A DNA stretch of 64,000 nucleotides from Pseudorhodoferax sp. Leaf274. GTDB lineage: Bacteria; Pseudomonadota; Gammaproteobacteria; Burkholderiales; Burkholderiaceae_C. The position numbers and the translations under genes are program-made. Shown in pieces: positions 24,993-34,476 of the stretch. The number at the start of each line of letters is the position of its first letter. The first letter of the stretch is position 1. The stretch is from assembly GCF_001422445.1 (NCBI RefSeq), contig NZ_LMNA01000026.1:248001-312000 (forward strand), given 5' to 3'. The notes under the pieces are model-generated. The model ran no database searches. It saw only the letters and a list, made by a program, of their open reading frames with translations, and was not told where the DNA came from.

Positions 24993-26795
24993 TCAGGCTT
25001 CCTGGGGAGTTGTCGTGGTGTTGGTGGATGCGGTGGCGGGTGCTTCTTCCTTGCGGGTGTAGAAGGCTTGCCGCTGGTGGTAGTAGCCGAGCGCGAAGCG
25101 CCCCTGGTCGGCCAGCGTCAACTGGCGCGGGAAGTCCGTCATGGCCTGCACGATCTCGCCGATCAAGCGTTCGAAGTACGCCTCCTGGCCGTCCGAGAGC
25201 TTCTTCAGGTGGGCGTTCTTCAGCCGCAGCAGCGTCGTGAACACGGACACCGGGGTCGTGCTGGCCGCGCCGTAGTAGCGGTCGCGGATGGTCGCGTTGA
25301 TGCCGGGCTGGGCCAGTTGCTGGATGCGTTCCAGCACCGCGAACAGGCGTCCGAGCCGGTACGGGACGTTGTCTTGCTCCATGTCCAGGTTCTCCTTGAA
25401 GTGAGCGTGTTGAATCGCTAGGGTTCGGTCGGCGCGGCGCTGCTCACGGTTGAGCCAGGCCTTGAGCACTGCGGCGCGCAGGTAGGTCACGTCCTGCTCT
25501 GCCTTGCAACGGACGACCGCGGCATTCAGCAGTCCCGCGGGATAAGGCAGGCCTTCGAGGATGGCGCGCATCCACTCACCCGCCAGCCGCGGGGGCACGT
25601 TGTCCAGCTTGCCCTGCAGCGCCAGGCTGGACAGCAGCCGGAACATGGATGGCGTGGGCGGGTCGTTCTCGAAACGACGCACGACGCGCAGGTCCTCGAA
25701 GTGCTGCAGGATGCGCGGCGCCAGTTCGCCGAAGGGCGCCCTGATCCAGAAGCGCACGCTGATGCGCGCGGCGTTGGGCGCCAGGCCGAGCACGAAGAAC
25801 TGCACGTCGCGCTCCCCCACTGGCAGTTGCCCGCTTTTGGTCGCATCGAGCAAGGCCTGCACGGTGCGCACCGCACGGTCTGGCTCGTCCTTGTCCTCGC
25901 CGAACATATCGGATAGCAGGGAGGGGAACGCGGTGGCACGGTCAGCCCAGAACACGGTGGAAGCATCGCCGACCTGTAGGCGATTCCGGTCCGACGCCAA
26001 TAGATGGTTCAAGCTCGTTGTGTAAGCGGACGATGCCTCTGCAGAAATTGGGGCACTCTCCGCCTGCTTACCCGCCTTGCCGTATGAGACGAAGGACGCA
26101 GCATTGAACGACACGATGTTGGCTCCGGCTGTCTGGGCTTTCCAAACGCCTTTGATCACTGTCTCGTTTGCGGCGATAGGGATGTTCTTTTGACCGGTAA
26201 CAAGGCAATGGCCAAGAACGGCATTCGGATCACTCAAGCCCAAGCGTGCTGCGTAAGCAGAACGCACCCCCGGACGTTCGTGAACCTTCGTCAAACCATC
26301 AGACCGCAACCTGAATGCGATCGGAGCATCGCGCTCATCAAAATCCGCCGTGGCCCCGGCTTGTTCGATCAGCTGTCGAAGTCCGTCCAGCTTTCCGCGC
26401 AGAACTTGGGCACAGAAGCGCCGCACCGCTACAACGCCCGCATCGGTACTGTCAGGAAACCAGTTCTCGATGGTTTCGACAAAGCTCGCCAGCTTTCCCG
26501 CTCCGCGACTCCCAAAGCCACAGGCGAAGCTTGCGTTGTCCCAAAGCAGATTTGCATCTTTTCCACTGTTCGTGTGCTTCAGCGCTTGCTTGCCAATGGA
26601 AGGCAGCAACACCTGTCGCGCAATACGCTTTCCCTTCTGCATCTCGAAGAGTTGTTCAAGTTGCAGCGGCATACCGTCCTCACGCAGGACAACGACATAG
26701 TCCAGCGACCGGCGCACCCATCCCGGCGGCGCAATGTCGCTGTCGGGCAGTGCGCGTTGCCTGTCGTAGTACCTCACCAGTTCTTGCAAGATCAT
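24993..26795 (-). CDS. cas8c: Cascade large subunit Cas8c (Csd1)
   Basis: A 600-residue Cas8c, the large subunit that reads the PAM and opens target DNA in type I-C Cascade. It begins [13 protein letters not shown], a family signature. The N-terminal domain holds [16 protein letters not shown]. The middle has [12 protein letters not shown] and [23 protein letters not shown]. The C-terminal helical part is [10 protein letters not shown], near the region that yields the internally translated small subunit Cas11c in several type I-C systems. The ATG at 26795 overlaps the cas5 stop by 4 bp and is clearly the start. Length is typical. Confidence 0.96.
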   Translation of the reverse strand: MILQELVRYYDRQRALPDSDIAPPGWVRRSLDYVVVLREDGMPLQLEQLFEMQKGKRIARQVLLPSIGKQALKHTNSGKDANLLWDNASFACGFGSRGAGKLASFVETIENWFPDSTDAGVVAVRRFCAQVLRGKLDGLRQLIEQAGATADFDERDAPIAFRLRSDGLTKVHERPGVRSAYAARLGLSDPNAVLGHCLVTGQKNIPIAANETVIKGVWKAQTAGANIVSFNAASFVSYGKAGKQAESAPISAEASSAYTTSLNHLLASDRNRLQVGDASTVFWADRATAFPSLLSDMFGEDKDEPDRAVRTVQALLDATKSGQLPVGERDVQFFVLGLAPNAARISVRFWIRAPFGELAPRILQHFEDLRVVRRFENDPPTPSMFRLLSSLALQGKLDNVPPRLAGEWMRAILEGLPYPAGLLNAAVVRCKAEQDVTYLRAAVLKAWLNREQRRADRTLAIQHAHFKENLDMEQDNVPYRLGRLFAVLERIQQLAQPGINATIRDRYYGAASTTPVSVFTTLLRLKNAHLKKLSDGQEAYFERLIGEIVQAMTDFPRQLTLADQGRFALGYYHQRQAFYTRKEEAPATASTNTTTTPQEA

Positions 26796-27454
26796 CGCGT
26801 GTTTCCTCGGCCATCGACGTCGATCGCCCCCCGCTGCATCTGCGCCCGGAAGAACACCGGCTGAGGATCGGCCGGGTTCGCAAAGTCCATGTCGTGCAGC
26901 ATCCAACCGAGGTCGCGGCTGTCGGCGATGGGTGCCGGCTCGCTGGCCATGTCGGTCACGAGCCGGACCCGCGCCGCAAACTCCCGACAACCCAGGTAAG
27001 GCTGGTTCACACATTGCCCCGCCAATGCGCGCCGCTCGAACATCGCATGGAACTTGGCCTGCGGCGCAGGGTCGCTGCGGTCGGCCCGCACCTCCATGTC
27101 GGCATGCAGCCGGTAGGCCACATCGCGCAGCAGCAACGCGGCGCGCTGCACACGCTCGTCGGGTTCGTCGGCGTAGATGCCGATGTCCGCATCTCCGCCC
27201 TGCATCGCGCTGACCACGGACGACACGGACACCTTGCTCTTGACCTCGTTGCGGCGCAGGTTGACCCAACGGATGGGTGTCAGCACTTCGATGCGGCGCA
27301 CATGCCATTTCACCGAAGGCTTCCAGAAGATGGACTCGAACACGGCGCGGGCGGCGGAGGGCGTGATCACGTCATAGGAGACGCGCTCCACTTTCATTTC
27401 CGGTCGGGTGAAGCAGGCGAATTCGCCGGTGACTTCAAGGCAGAAGCGTTTCAC
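26792..27454 (-). CDS. cas5c: Cas5c, pre-crRNA endonuclease of type I-C
   Basis: A Cas5 of the type I-C (Cas5d) group, which replaces Cas6: it cuts pre-crRNA at the base of the repeat hairpin and caps the 5' handle. Family signature: FCLEVTGEFACFTRPEMKVERVSYDVITPSAARAVFE, then WKPSVKWHVRRIEVL. The start is set at the GTG at 27454 (220 residues), since GGAGGAG lies about 9 nt before it and homologs begin close to KRFCLEV. An ATG at 27481, next to the cas3 stop, would give nine more residues but has no ribosome site. It overlaps cas8c by 4 bp. Confidence 0.94.
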   Translation of the reverse strand: MKRFCLEVTGEFACFTRPEMKVERVSYDVITPSAARAVFESIFWKPSVKWHVRRIEVLTPIRWVNLRRNEVKSKVSVSSVVSAMQGGDADIGIYADEPDERVQRAALLLRDVAYRLHADMEVRADRSDPAPQAKFHAMFERRALAGQCVNQPYLGCREFAARVRLVTDMASEPAPIADSRDLGWMLHDMDFANPADPQPVFFRAQMQRGAIDVDGRGNTR

Positions 27455-27460
27455 AGGATG

Positions 27461-27470
27461 GCTCTCCTCC
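27461..27470 (-). promoter_or_regulatory. Ribosome binding site deciding the cas5c start
   Basis: The minus strand reads GGAGGAGAGC here, inside the longer ATG-started frame. It lies at proper distance only from the GTG at 27454, which argues for that codon as the true start. Confidence 0.65.
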
Positions 27471-27481
27471 GTTGGTGGCAC

Positions 27482-29914
27482 TCAGATAAAGAAACTGCCC
27501 GGATCCAGCGGGCCGTTGTCGGGTCGTAGCCCAAACCGCTCGTCGTAGCGCAACGCATCGATCAACAGGAAGCAGCCTGGCTGCACTTCCTGTACATCGC
27601 CAGCCGTTTGCCATGCCGTGACCTGCGCCTTGCGCGCTGTCACGGTGTAGCGCTGCAGTGCGCGCATCAGCCAACGGTCGGTGTCGCCCGCGCGCAGCTT
27701 GGCGATCAGCGGAGCCGGGTCGACCGCACCTTCGGCCAGGCTCGTGTAAGGCACGATGACCTGGGCTTGGTCTTCATCGTCGATGAGCTTGAACTTCGTG
27801 GCAGCCGTACCGAAGCTGAAATTGAAGTCATTGGTCTTCTTCAACAGCTCGACGATGCCGCGCTCGTCCCGGCTGCGGAATGCGTCGTAGAACTGCGGGA
27901 AGTAGCGCTGGAACGCCGCCGGCCCCAGTGCTTCCCCCATGCCGGTGGCACGGATGCTGATGGAGGCCTGCACGCCATTGCGCAACTCGGTCAACAGCTT
28001 CGGCACCGCGCGCACAAAGACCACCACACGGCCCTTGGCACCACCGGGCAACAAACCTTCGCGGTTGCACCGCCCCGCCGCCTGTGCAATGGAGTCCAGG
28101 CCGGCCAGGGCGCGGAACACGACGGGAAAATCAATGTCGACCCCCGCCTCCACCAACTGCGTGCTCACCACCCGCAGCGGACGCAGGTCGGTCCCGGCGC
28201 GCCGCGCAGCCAGGCGCTGGCGGATGTCACGGATCACGTCCGCGCGGTGCTGGCCGCACATCGCGGCTGACAAGTGCAGTGCGCGGTCACCGGTGGCCGC
28301 ATCCAGCGCGGCGACGATCTCGGCGGCGTCCTTGCGTGTGTTGACGATGGTCAGCACGCAGGGCTCGGCCGCCAGGCGCTCGACCAATGCATCCGTGGAC
28401 AGCGGCGTCTGCAGGTCCGCCGGCCATTCGATGGTCACGCGCTCCAGCGCGGCGAACAGCGCGGACTCGTCGTCGATGATGGGTGTGGGGGATGGCAGGC
28501 CACGCAGGTTCTCACGCGGATCGAACCGGGCACCATCGGTCAGCACCGGCTGCGTGGCGGTGCACAACAGCAGGGTGACGCCGTAATGCGCCACCAACAC
28601 GTGCAGCGCATCCAGGATCGGTTGCAGGAATCGGGGCGGCAACAGCTGCGCTTCGTCGAGCACGATCACGCTGCCGGCCAGCCGGTGCAGCTTGCGGCAA
28701 CGCGAGGTGCGCGCGGCGAACAGTGACTCGAACAACTGCACGTTGGTGGTGACGATCAGCGGCGCGTCCCAGTTCTCGCAGGCCAGGCGGCTGCGCGGGG
28801 TCTCTGCAGCGTGGTCGGTGTCGGCCTGGCTGTGGTGCTCGATGACCGCGTCAGGGCCGAAGATGCCTTTCAACACGTCGGCTGTCTGCTCGATGATGCT
28901 GGTGTACGGAATGGCATAGACCACGCGGCGCTTGCCATGTTGCTCGGCATGCGCAAGCGCGAAAGCCAGTGACGACAGTGTCTTGCCGCCGCCGGTGGGC
29001 ACCGTGAGAGAGAACACGCCCGGCGGCAACGCGGCCTTGGTGCGGCATTGGGCCAACACGGTCTGGCGCGCCTGCATCACGGGATCAGCTTCGCGCCCCT
29101 CTGCGGCCACCTGGTCGGCCTTGCGCGCCAAGTGCTGGTCGAGCTGCTCGCGGTAGCTTGTGATCGTCGCAAAGCCCGAACGGCGGTCGTTGCGGCCCTC
29201 GTCCATGAAGCGTTCGGTGTCGAGGAAGTCAGCGTCGACCAGGGCAGAGAACAGCATGCGTACCCACAGCGCCAATGCGAGCGGGTTGCTGCTGCGCGCG
29301 CCGGGAATGTCGGCTGCGGCCGTTCGCAGGTCGAAGCCGGCCGGCAGGTCGAGCAGCTCCGGCGCTTCCTCGAGGCATTTGGCCCTGGCCTGGTCGTACT
29401 CAAGCCGGCTGTCCGGCGCACGGGTGCCGAGCAGCCGGGTGTCCAGGCCGGCCGTCCAGTCATCCAGCCCCGCGTGGTGCCCAGCAATGACGTAGGCCAG
29501 CACGCGCGCAACAACACGCCCTGCGGGCCCGTAACGTTGTTCGAACAGGTCCAGCGCGTGCAAGGCACCGGCGGCGGAGTGGGTCTTCTCGTTGCCTGTG
29601 GGCCATTTGCCTTCCAGGTGCGCGTCGGCCCCCGACACGCCACGGATGTAGCGGTAAAAGCCCGGACGGAACTTTCCGAGGTCGTGCCAGCGGCCTGCGA
29701 TCGCAGCCCACTGCGGGCCGAAGGTGGCCGCGAAGTCCCGGGCCAAGCTGGCGACATCCAGTGAGTGATCCACCAGCCAATGCTCGACGACGCGTTGACC
29801 ATCGGCCTCCAGGCGGATGTGGGCAAGAGCAGTCTTGGGTTTCATGCCCGCTATCGTCGCAACCCCCAGGCTCACCCCATGCGCCTGCGCGCCCGCACGT
29901 CCCTGATCCTTCAT
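27482..29914 (-). CDS. cas3: CRISPR nuclease-helicase Cas3 (type I-C)
   Basis: An 810-residue Cas3, recruited by Cascade to unwind and shred target DNA. The N-terminal HD nuclease has His50 (VEHWLVDHSLDVA), WHDLGK (His77, Asp78), His112 and HHAGLDDW (His146, His147). The SF2 helicase has Walker A VPTGGGKTLSS (from 305), the DEAQ box (420-423), LLCTATQP and the C-terminal QLVEAGVDIDFPVVFR and QAAGRCNREG motifs. All are intact. The ATG at 29914 overlaps the WYL gene stop by 4 bp (ATGA) behind AGGGGG. The ATG at 29845 (787 residues) has no good ribosome site but is possible. The stop abuts the cas5c region. Confidence 0.95.
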   Translation of the reverse strand: MKDQGRAGAQAHGVSLGVATIAGMKPKTALAHIRLEADGQRVVEHWLVDHSLDVASLARDFAATFGPQWAAIAGRWHDLGKFRPGFYRYIRGVSGADAHLEGKWPTGNEKTHSAAGALHALDLFEQRYGPAGRVVARVLAYVIAGHHAGLDDWTAGLDTRLLGTRAPDSRLEYDQARAKCLEEAPELLDLPAGFDLRTAAADIPGARSSNPLALALWVRMLFSALVDADFLDTERFMDEGRNDRRSGFATITSYREQLDQHLARKADQVAAEGREADPVMQARQTVLAQCRTKAALPPGVFSLTVPTGGGKTLSSLAFALAHAEQHGKRRVVYAIPYTSIIEQTADVLKGIFGPDAVIEHHSQADTDHAAETPRSRLACENWDAPLIVTTNVQLFESLFAARTSRCRKLHRLAGSVIVLDEAQLLPPRFLQPILDALHVLVAHYGVTLLLCTATQPVLTDGARFDPRENLRGLPSPTPIIDDESALFAALERVTIEWPADLQTPLSTDALVERLAAEPCVLTIVNTRKDAAEIVAALDAATGDRALHLSAAMCGQHRADVIRDIRQRLAARRAGTDLRPLRVVSTQLVEAGVDIDFPVVFRALAGLDSIAQAAGRCNREGLLPGGAKGRVVVFVRAVPKLLTELRNGVQASISIRATGMGEALGPAAFQRYFPQFYDAFRSRDERGIVELLKKTNDFNFSFGTAATKFKLIDDEDQAQVIVPYTSLAEGAVDPAPLIAKLRAGDTDRWLMRALQRYTVTARKAQVTAWQTAGDVQEVQPGCFLLIDALRYDERFGLRPDNGPLDPGSFFI

Positions 29915-30891
29915 CCAGCCCCCTGCATCCGCTGCAGCCCCTCTTGCAGCCGCCTGCGCACCTCGTCCGCCAGCTCCTGCGGCCACTGCACCTCCACCTC
30001 GGGCACGTGGCGCAGGATGTCCATCACCAGTTCGCGCATGTCGGCAAAAGGAAGGTCGAGCAGCCAGTGGCCTTGCGGGTCGAAGCGCCCGCGCTGGTCG
30101 GGATGCCAGCGCTCGGCCGATACCCAGCGTGCGCGTTCGGGCGTGAAGCGCAGCCGCGCCATCTGCACCTGGCTGCCGGCGAAGATGCCGTAGCCCCTGG
30201 CCAGCTGGTCGTCCAGGTCGGCGTCGTGCATTTCGACTGCCGCGCTGTCGAGAACCTGCGCGTGTTCGACCGCGTCGAGGCTGAAGATGCGCAGGCCCTC
30301 GTGCCGATGGCACCATGCGTCCAGATGCCAGTTCTCGCGGTAGTGCACGAGCCGCTGGGGCGAGACCTCGCGCTCTTCCACCCGGCCGTGGCTGCGCGCG
30401 CGGTAGACGATGCGCAGGCGGCGGCGCCGCAGCACGGCCTGGGCAGCGGCCTGGAAGTGCGGCAGCTCCAGGCGGCGCGCGCCCAGCGCCAGCACGCGGA
30501 TGCGCCGCGCCACGTCGGCCGGCGTGCCCAGCCCTTTGTCGAGCAGGCGGGCCAGCCGCCGCTGCAAGGGGCCGATCTGCGTGCCGAGCAAGCCGCCGGG
30601 CTCCAGCCGCGACAGCAGGTGCTGCATCACGAGCAAGGCGCGAATCTCGTCTTCGCGCAGCTTCAGATCGAGTGCGTAATTGCCGGCAGCGACGGCCGCG
30701 CCGTCCAGGCGCCAACCGTTGCGCTCGCGGTCGAAGCGCACGGGAACCTGCCACTCGTTACGCAGGCAGGCCATGTCGCGCTTGAGGGTGGCGAACGACA
30801 CCTCCAACTCATCGAGCAGCGCCTGCTTGCCCAGCAACTGCCCTGCGTCCAGCCTGTTCTTGATCTTGAGAAGCCGATCTGCCTGTGGCAT
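29911..30891 (-). CDS. WYL-domain transcriptional regulator of the cas operon
   Basis: A 326-residue regulator with an N-terminal winged helix (LLKIKNRLDAGQLLGKQALLDELEVSFATLKRDMACLR), a WYL ligand-sensing domain with WHLDAWC at 188-194 (canonical WYLxAWC, the Tyr being His here), and a C-terminal WCX-type domain. WYL proteins bind nucleic-acid-like or nucleotide ligands and are often found in defence loci. It is the first gene of the cas operon and overlaps cas3 by 4 bp, so it is co-produced with Cas3 and very likely regulates the locus. Whether it represses or activates is not visible. Confidence 0.9.
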   Translation of the reverse strand: MPQADRLLKIKNRLDAGQLLGKQALLDELEVSFATLKRDMACLRNEWQVPVRFDRERNGWRLDGAAVAAGNYALDLKLREDEIRALLVMQHLLSRLEPGGLLGTQIGPLQRRLARLLDKGLGTPADVARRIRVLALGARRLELPHFQAAAQAVLRRRRLRIVYRARSHGRVEEREVSPQRLVHYRENWHLDAWCHRHEGLRIFSLDAVEHAQVLDSAAVEMHDADLDDQLARGYGIFAGSQVQMARLRFTPERARWVSAERWHPDQRGRFDPQGHWLLDLPFADMRELVMDILRHVPEVEVQWPQELADEVRRRLQEGLQRMQGAG

Positions 30892-31146
30892 GCGCCGCGC
30901 AGCTCCCGATGTGTGCCGCGACGTGCGACAACTGGTTGCCGATGGTAAGCAGATGAATTGCAGGGCCTGCGCCGTGGATCATCCCAATTGCGGATGCCGC
31001 GCCACGGGTCGAGGCCCCGTCCCCTGCGCATTCACGGGTGTGCCGGCCGTGCGGACGCGCGCCGGCAACCCTCCATCACCAAAAGAACATGGGCACCGCG
31101 ACAAGCGATGGCGTGGGGGGCGCCGCACAGGCCCCAGGGCCGGTGC
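30892..31146 (-). promoter_or_regulatory. Intergenic region with the putative cas operon promoter
   Basis: 255 bp between the WYL gene start and the end of the GST gene, with no coding gene. It should hold the promoter for WYL-cas3-cas5-cas8-cas7-cas4-cas1-cas2. A GC-rich imperfect inverted sequence (TGTCGCACGTCGCGGCACA on the minus strand, near 30920-30940) is a possible operator, but its symmetry is weak. Confidence 0.4.
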
Positions 31147-31755
31147 TCAGGCCGTCGGCGCGGTGCGCGCGTAAGCCGGCACGCGCGCCGCGAAGTCGTC
31201 CAGCCAGGCCACCAGCGCCGGGTGGGCGCTGCGCCAGGCGCCAGCGAAACGCAGGTCCAGGTAGCCCAGCGCGCAGGCCTGGCCGATCTCGCCGATGTGC
31301 GGCACGCCGCTGCCGGGCGTGGCGTGGTGCGCGGCCAGATGGGCCAGGGCCCGGTCCATCTTGCCGCGCTGGTGCGCGAGCCAATGCTCGCCGCGCAGTT
31401 CGGGCGGGCGGTAGCGGCCTTCGTAGACCTGCAGGATGCAGGCGTCGAGCAGGCCGTCGGCCAGGGCCTGGTGGCGCAGCACGCCGATGCGGGCTGGTCC
31501 GGGTGGCACCAGCACGGGTGCGGCGGCGGTCTCGTTGAGGTATTCGACGATCACGCGCGAGTCGTACAGCGGCTCGCCGTCGTCCAGCAGCAGCGTGGGG
31601 ATCTTGCCCAGCGGGTTCTGCTGGCGCAGCGCGTCGGCGGCGTCGTTGGTGTCGGCCGATTCGATGCGGATGCGGTCGGCCAGGCCGGCGACTTCGGCGG
31701 CGATACGGACCTTACGGCCGAAGGGCGAGGCGGGGGAGGTGCGCAGGATGGGCAT
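31147..31755 (-). CDS. Glutathione S-transferase family protein
   Basis: A 202-residue cytosolic glutathione transferase. The N-terminal thioredoxin-like domain begins MPILRTSPASPFGRKVRIAAEVAGL, with the catalytic Ser position in SPFGRKVR. The glutathione-binding NPLGKIPTLLLDDGEPLYDSRVIVEYLN follows near residue 50. The C-terminal helical domain includes GEIGQACALGYLDLRF. It resembles the short bacterial GSTs of detoxification or unknown roles. It is 62 bp downstream of the creatininase-family gene on the same strand and may share its transcript. Confidence 0.92.
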   Translation of the reverse strand: MPILRTSPASPFGRKVRIAAEVAGLADRIRIESADTNDAADALRQQNPLGKIPTLLLDDGEPLYDSRVIVEYLNETAAAPVLVPPGPARIGVLRHQALADGLLDACILQVYEGRYRPPELRGEHWLAHQRGKMDRALAHLAAHHATPGSGVPHIGEIGQACALGYLDLRFAGAWRSAHPALVAWLDDFAARVPAYARTAPTA

Positions 31756-31817
31756 GGCCTCGATCTTAGACAGCGGGCCTGGCCAGCGCGTGCAGCCGGG
31801 CGCGGTGGCTTCGCCCT

Positions 31818-32642
31818 TCAGTCGGCCAGGCGTGGTGCGTCGACCAGCGTGGACAGCGGCAGGTGGCACAGCTCGGCGAGCAGCGCCGCGAGCTGGCGGC
31901 CGGCGGCGTTCACCAGCGCATGGCCCTTCTCGGCCGTGGCGTTGGCGGCGTTGCCGGCGGCGCCCTCGGCGTTGTAGTCCTGCATTTGCCAGCCGAGCTT
32001 GGCGGTCTTGCCGTTGCCCAGGATGGGGTAGGCAGCCGCGCGGTCCTGCGAGGTGGAGTGGAAGTGGCGGGCCTGCGCCATGTCCACGCGCGCGGGGTGC
32101 AGCGCCAGCATCATCGAGGTCTCGATGTCGCCGCCGTGGATGCCGAAGCGGTGCTCCTCTGGGCTGAACAGGCCTTCCACGTCCTGGCCCAGCGGCAGCG
32201 TGTACCAGCTGGCGTGGTAGCACAGCAGGTCGCAGCGGGTGCGCAGATCGCGCGCCACGATGTCCATGATCGACACCTGGCCGCCATGGCTGTTGAAGAT
32301 GAGCAGCTTGCGCAGGCCGGCGCGCGCGACGGATTCGCCGATCTCGGTCCACAGCCGGATGGTGGTCTCGGCCGACAGCGACAGCGTGCCCGGAAAGCGC
32401 TCGTGCTCGCTGCTCCTGCCGATGGCCTGGGTCGGCAGGAACAGCACGGGCAGCGCCTCGGGCAGGTGCGGCAACGCAGCGGCGATGACGCCTTCGACCA
32501 GCGCTGCGTCCACGCGCACGGGCAGGTGCGGGCCGTGCTGCTCGGTGGCGGCGACGGGCAGCACGGCCACAGTGGCGGCGGGGTCGAGCCGCGCGAAGTC
32601 GCGCGTGCCGAGGTCGGACCAGAATCGCGAGGGAAGGCTCAT
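31818..32642 (-). CDS. Creatininase-family amidohydrolase
   Basis: A 274-residue metal-dependent amidohydrolase of the creatininase/MftE superfamily. Metal-binding motifs are ATEQHGPHLPVRVD (Glu, His, Asp), FNSHGGQVS and GIHGGDIETSMM, and SSEHERFPGTLSLS lines the active site. Members hydrolyse cyclic or linear amides such as creatinine or formamides. The substrate is unknown here. The start is the ATG at 32642, since the ATG at 32675 would add 11 residues outside the fold. It is divergent from the MFS gene. Confidence 0.9.
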   Translation of the reverse strand: MSLPSRFWSDLGTRDFARLDPAATVAVLPVAATEQHGPHLPVRVDAALVEGVIAAALPHLPEALPVLFLPTQAIGRSSEHERFPGTLSLSAETTIRLWTEIGESVARAGLRKLLIFNSHGGQVSIMDIVARDLRTRCDLLCYHASWYTLPLGQDVEGLFSPEEHRFGIHGGDIETSMMLALHPARVDMAQARHFHSTSQDRAAAYPILGNGKTAKLGWQMQDYNAEGAAGNAANATAEKGHALVNAAGRQLAALLAELCHLPLSTLVDAPRLAD

Positions 32643-32743
32643 GGCGGGGATCTTAGAGCGTGTTGCGCGCGCCATGGCCCCAGGCCAGCGGCGCCGCGGG
32701 CCGCGGCGCTAACATGCCGCGGCCCCCTTTGCCCCATCCCCCT

Positions 32744-33997
32744 ATGTCATCGATTCCATCCGCCGTCCCGGGCCCGGCGGCGTACGGCCCCTGGGCCATC
32801 GCCGCCGCCGGCGCCGTCGGCCTGGCCACGGCCATGGGCATCGGCCGCTTCGCATTCACGCCGCTGATGCCCATGATGCTGCACGACGGCGTCATCGACC
32901 TGCCCGGCGCGAGCTGGCTGGCCAGCGCCAACTACCTGGGTTACCTGCTGGGTGCCGTGCTCTGCACGCTGCAGCCCTGGCTCTGGCGCCGGCTCGGCAA
33001 CCCGCCGCCGCCCGATGCCGCGCGCATGGTGCAGGGCGGCCTCATCGCCACCGCGCTGCTGACGCTGGCCATGGCCCTGCCCTGGCCGGCGCTGTGGGCG
33101 CCGCTGCGCTTTGCCGCGGGGGTGGCGAGCGCCTTCGTCTTCGTCTACATCTCGGGCTGGTGCCTGGCGCAACTGGCGCGGCGCGGGCGCGCCGCGCTGG
33201 GCGGCATGATTTACGTGGGGCCGGGCACTGGCATCGTGCTGAGTGGCCTGATCGCCGGCGCGGTGGTGGCCGGCGACGGCAGCGCGCGGCTGGGCTGGCT
33301 GGTGTTCGGCGCGCTGGCCGCCGCCTTGACGGTGGCGGTGCGGCCGGTGCTGCGCGGTGGCGAACTGCCGGCGCCGCCGGTGGCCGCAGCGGCCGGCCAG
33401 GCCACGGTGCAGCCCATGGCCCCGCGCGGCGAGATGGCGCTGCTGGCCCTGGGCTATGGCTGCGCCGGCTTCGGCTACATCATCACCGCGACGTTCCTGC
33501 CCGTCATCGCGCGCGCGGCGCTGCCGGCATCGGTCTGGCTGGACCTGTTCTGGCCGATCTTCGGCCTCGGCGTGATCCTGGGTGCGATGGCGACCACACG
33601 CGTGCCGCTGAGCGGCGACATGCGGCGGCTGCTGGCGCTGTGCCATGCCGTGCAGGCCGTAGGCGTGGCCATGAGCCTGGCCAGCCCCACCTTGCCGGGC
33701 TTCGTGCTGGGCAGCCTGCTGCTCGGGCTGCCGTTCACGGCCATCACGTACTTCGCGATGCAGGAGGTGCGCCGCCTGCGGCCCGCCAGCGCCGCCAGCA
33801 CCATGGGACTGCTGACAGCGCTGTACGGCATCGGCCAGGTACTGGGTCCGCCGCTGGTGGCTCTGCTGATCGGGTGGTCGGGCTCACCGGCGCGCGGCTT
33901 CGCGCTGGCGCTGATGGTCGCGGCCGGCACGCTGCTGCTGGGGGCGGGCGCCTACCTGCTGGGTGCCCGGCGCTATCCCAAGGGCGATGCGCGATGA
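32744..33997 (+). CDS. YbfB/YjiJ-family MFS transporter
   Basis: A 417-residue inner-membrane major facilitator with about 12 hydrophobic helices. The N-terminal part, GLATAMGIGRFAFTPLMPMM, is the signature of the YbfB/YjiJ subfamily, and ASWLASANYLGYLLGA follows. Substrates of this group are unknown; export is likely. The ATG at 32744 opens before the first helix. The ATG at 32660 would add a Pro/Arg-rich leader. It overlaps the following small secreted protein by 4 bp (ATGA). Confidence 0.9.
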   Translation: MSSIPSAVPGPAAYGPWAIAAAGAVGLATAMGIGRFAFTPLMPMMLHDGVIDLPGASWLASANYLGYLLGAVLCTLQPWLWRRLGNPPPPDAARMVQGGLIATALLTLAMALPWPALWAPLRFAAGVASAFVFVYISGWCLAQLARRGRAALGGMIYVGPGTGIVLSGLIAGAVVAGDGSARLGWLVFGALAAALTVAVRPVLRGGELPAPPVAAAAGQATVQPMAPRGEMALLALGYGCAGFGYIITATFLPVIARAALPASVWLDLFWPIFGLGVILGAMATTRVPLSGDMRRLLALCHAVQAVGVAMSLASPTLPGFVLGSLLLGLPFTAITYFAMQEVRRLRPASAASTMGLLTALYGIGQVLGPPLVALLIGWSGSPARGFALALMVAAGTLLLGAGAYLLGARRYPKGDAR

Positions 33998-34476
33998 GGG
34001 CTTGGCATGGGCCAATCGCCGCAGCCGTGCTGGCCGGACTGGCCCTGGGCGCAGCGGCGGCGCCGCAGGACGATGCGCTGCAATCTCCAGCCTGCCTGGC
34101 CGCACGCGAGCGGCTGGATGCCGTGATGGCGGAACCCAAGCCCGACATCGCGCAGTTGCGCGCCGCACGCCAGCGCGCGGCGCGTGCCTGCTTTCGAGCA
34201 GAGGCCGACGCTGCGCCACCATCCCGTTCGGAACGGCCGATGATCGTGCTGCCGCCGGCCGGCGGGTCGAAACCGGCGCAGCCATTGGCACCCGCCACAC
34301 CTGACACGCCCGCCATCGCGGCACCTGCCGCACCGCAACCGCCGCAGGTGGCGCGCTGCGATGCCGGTGGCTGCTGGGACAGCAGCGGCCAGCGGCTGAA
34401 CCGTGCGGGCAACCAACTGGTCAACCCACAGGGTGGGCTGTGCACGCAGCAGGGCACGGTGCTGAGCTGCCCTTGA
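33994..34476 (+). CDS. Small secreted hypothetical protein
   Basis: A 160-residue protein of unknown function. It has a clear signal peptide (MRAWHGPIAAAVLAGLALGAAAA). A short Arg/Ala-rich segment with two Cys (ACLAARERL and AARACFRAEAD) follows, then a Pro/Ala-rich linker. The C-terminal domain contains CDAGGCWDSSGQRLNRAGNQLVNPQGGLC, a pattern seen in small bacterial periplasmic proteins of unknown role. Four C-terminal cysteines could form disulfides. It is co-translated with the MFS gene and overlaps the next ORF. Confidence 0.72.
   Translation: MRAWHGPIAAAVLAGLALGAAAAPQDDALQSPACLAARERLDAVMAEPKPDIAQLRAARQRAARACFRAEADAAPPSRSERPMIVLPPAGGSKPAQPLAPATPDTPAIAAPAAPQPPQVARCDAGGCWDSSGQRLNRAGNQLVNPQGGLCTQQGTVLSCP

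Noticed and set aside
22066..25062. 998-codon plus-strand frame opposite cas1, cas4 and cas7
   Set aside because: A shadow of GC-rich codons; low-complexity His/Gln/Arg/Ala sequence without any family motif, while the minus strand encodes full cas genes.
30920..30942. Imperfect inverted sequence TGTCGC...GCGGCACA as a WYL operator
   Set aside because: The symmetry needs an indel and is weak in GC-rich DNA; kept only as a low-confidence remark for the promoter region.
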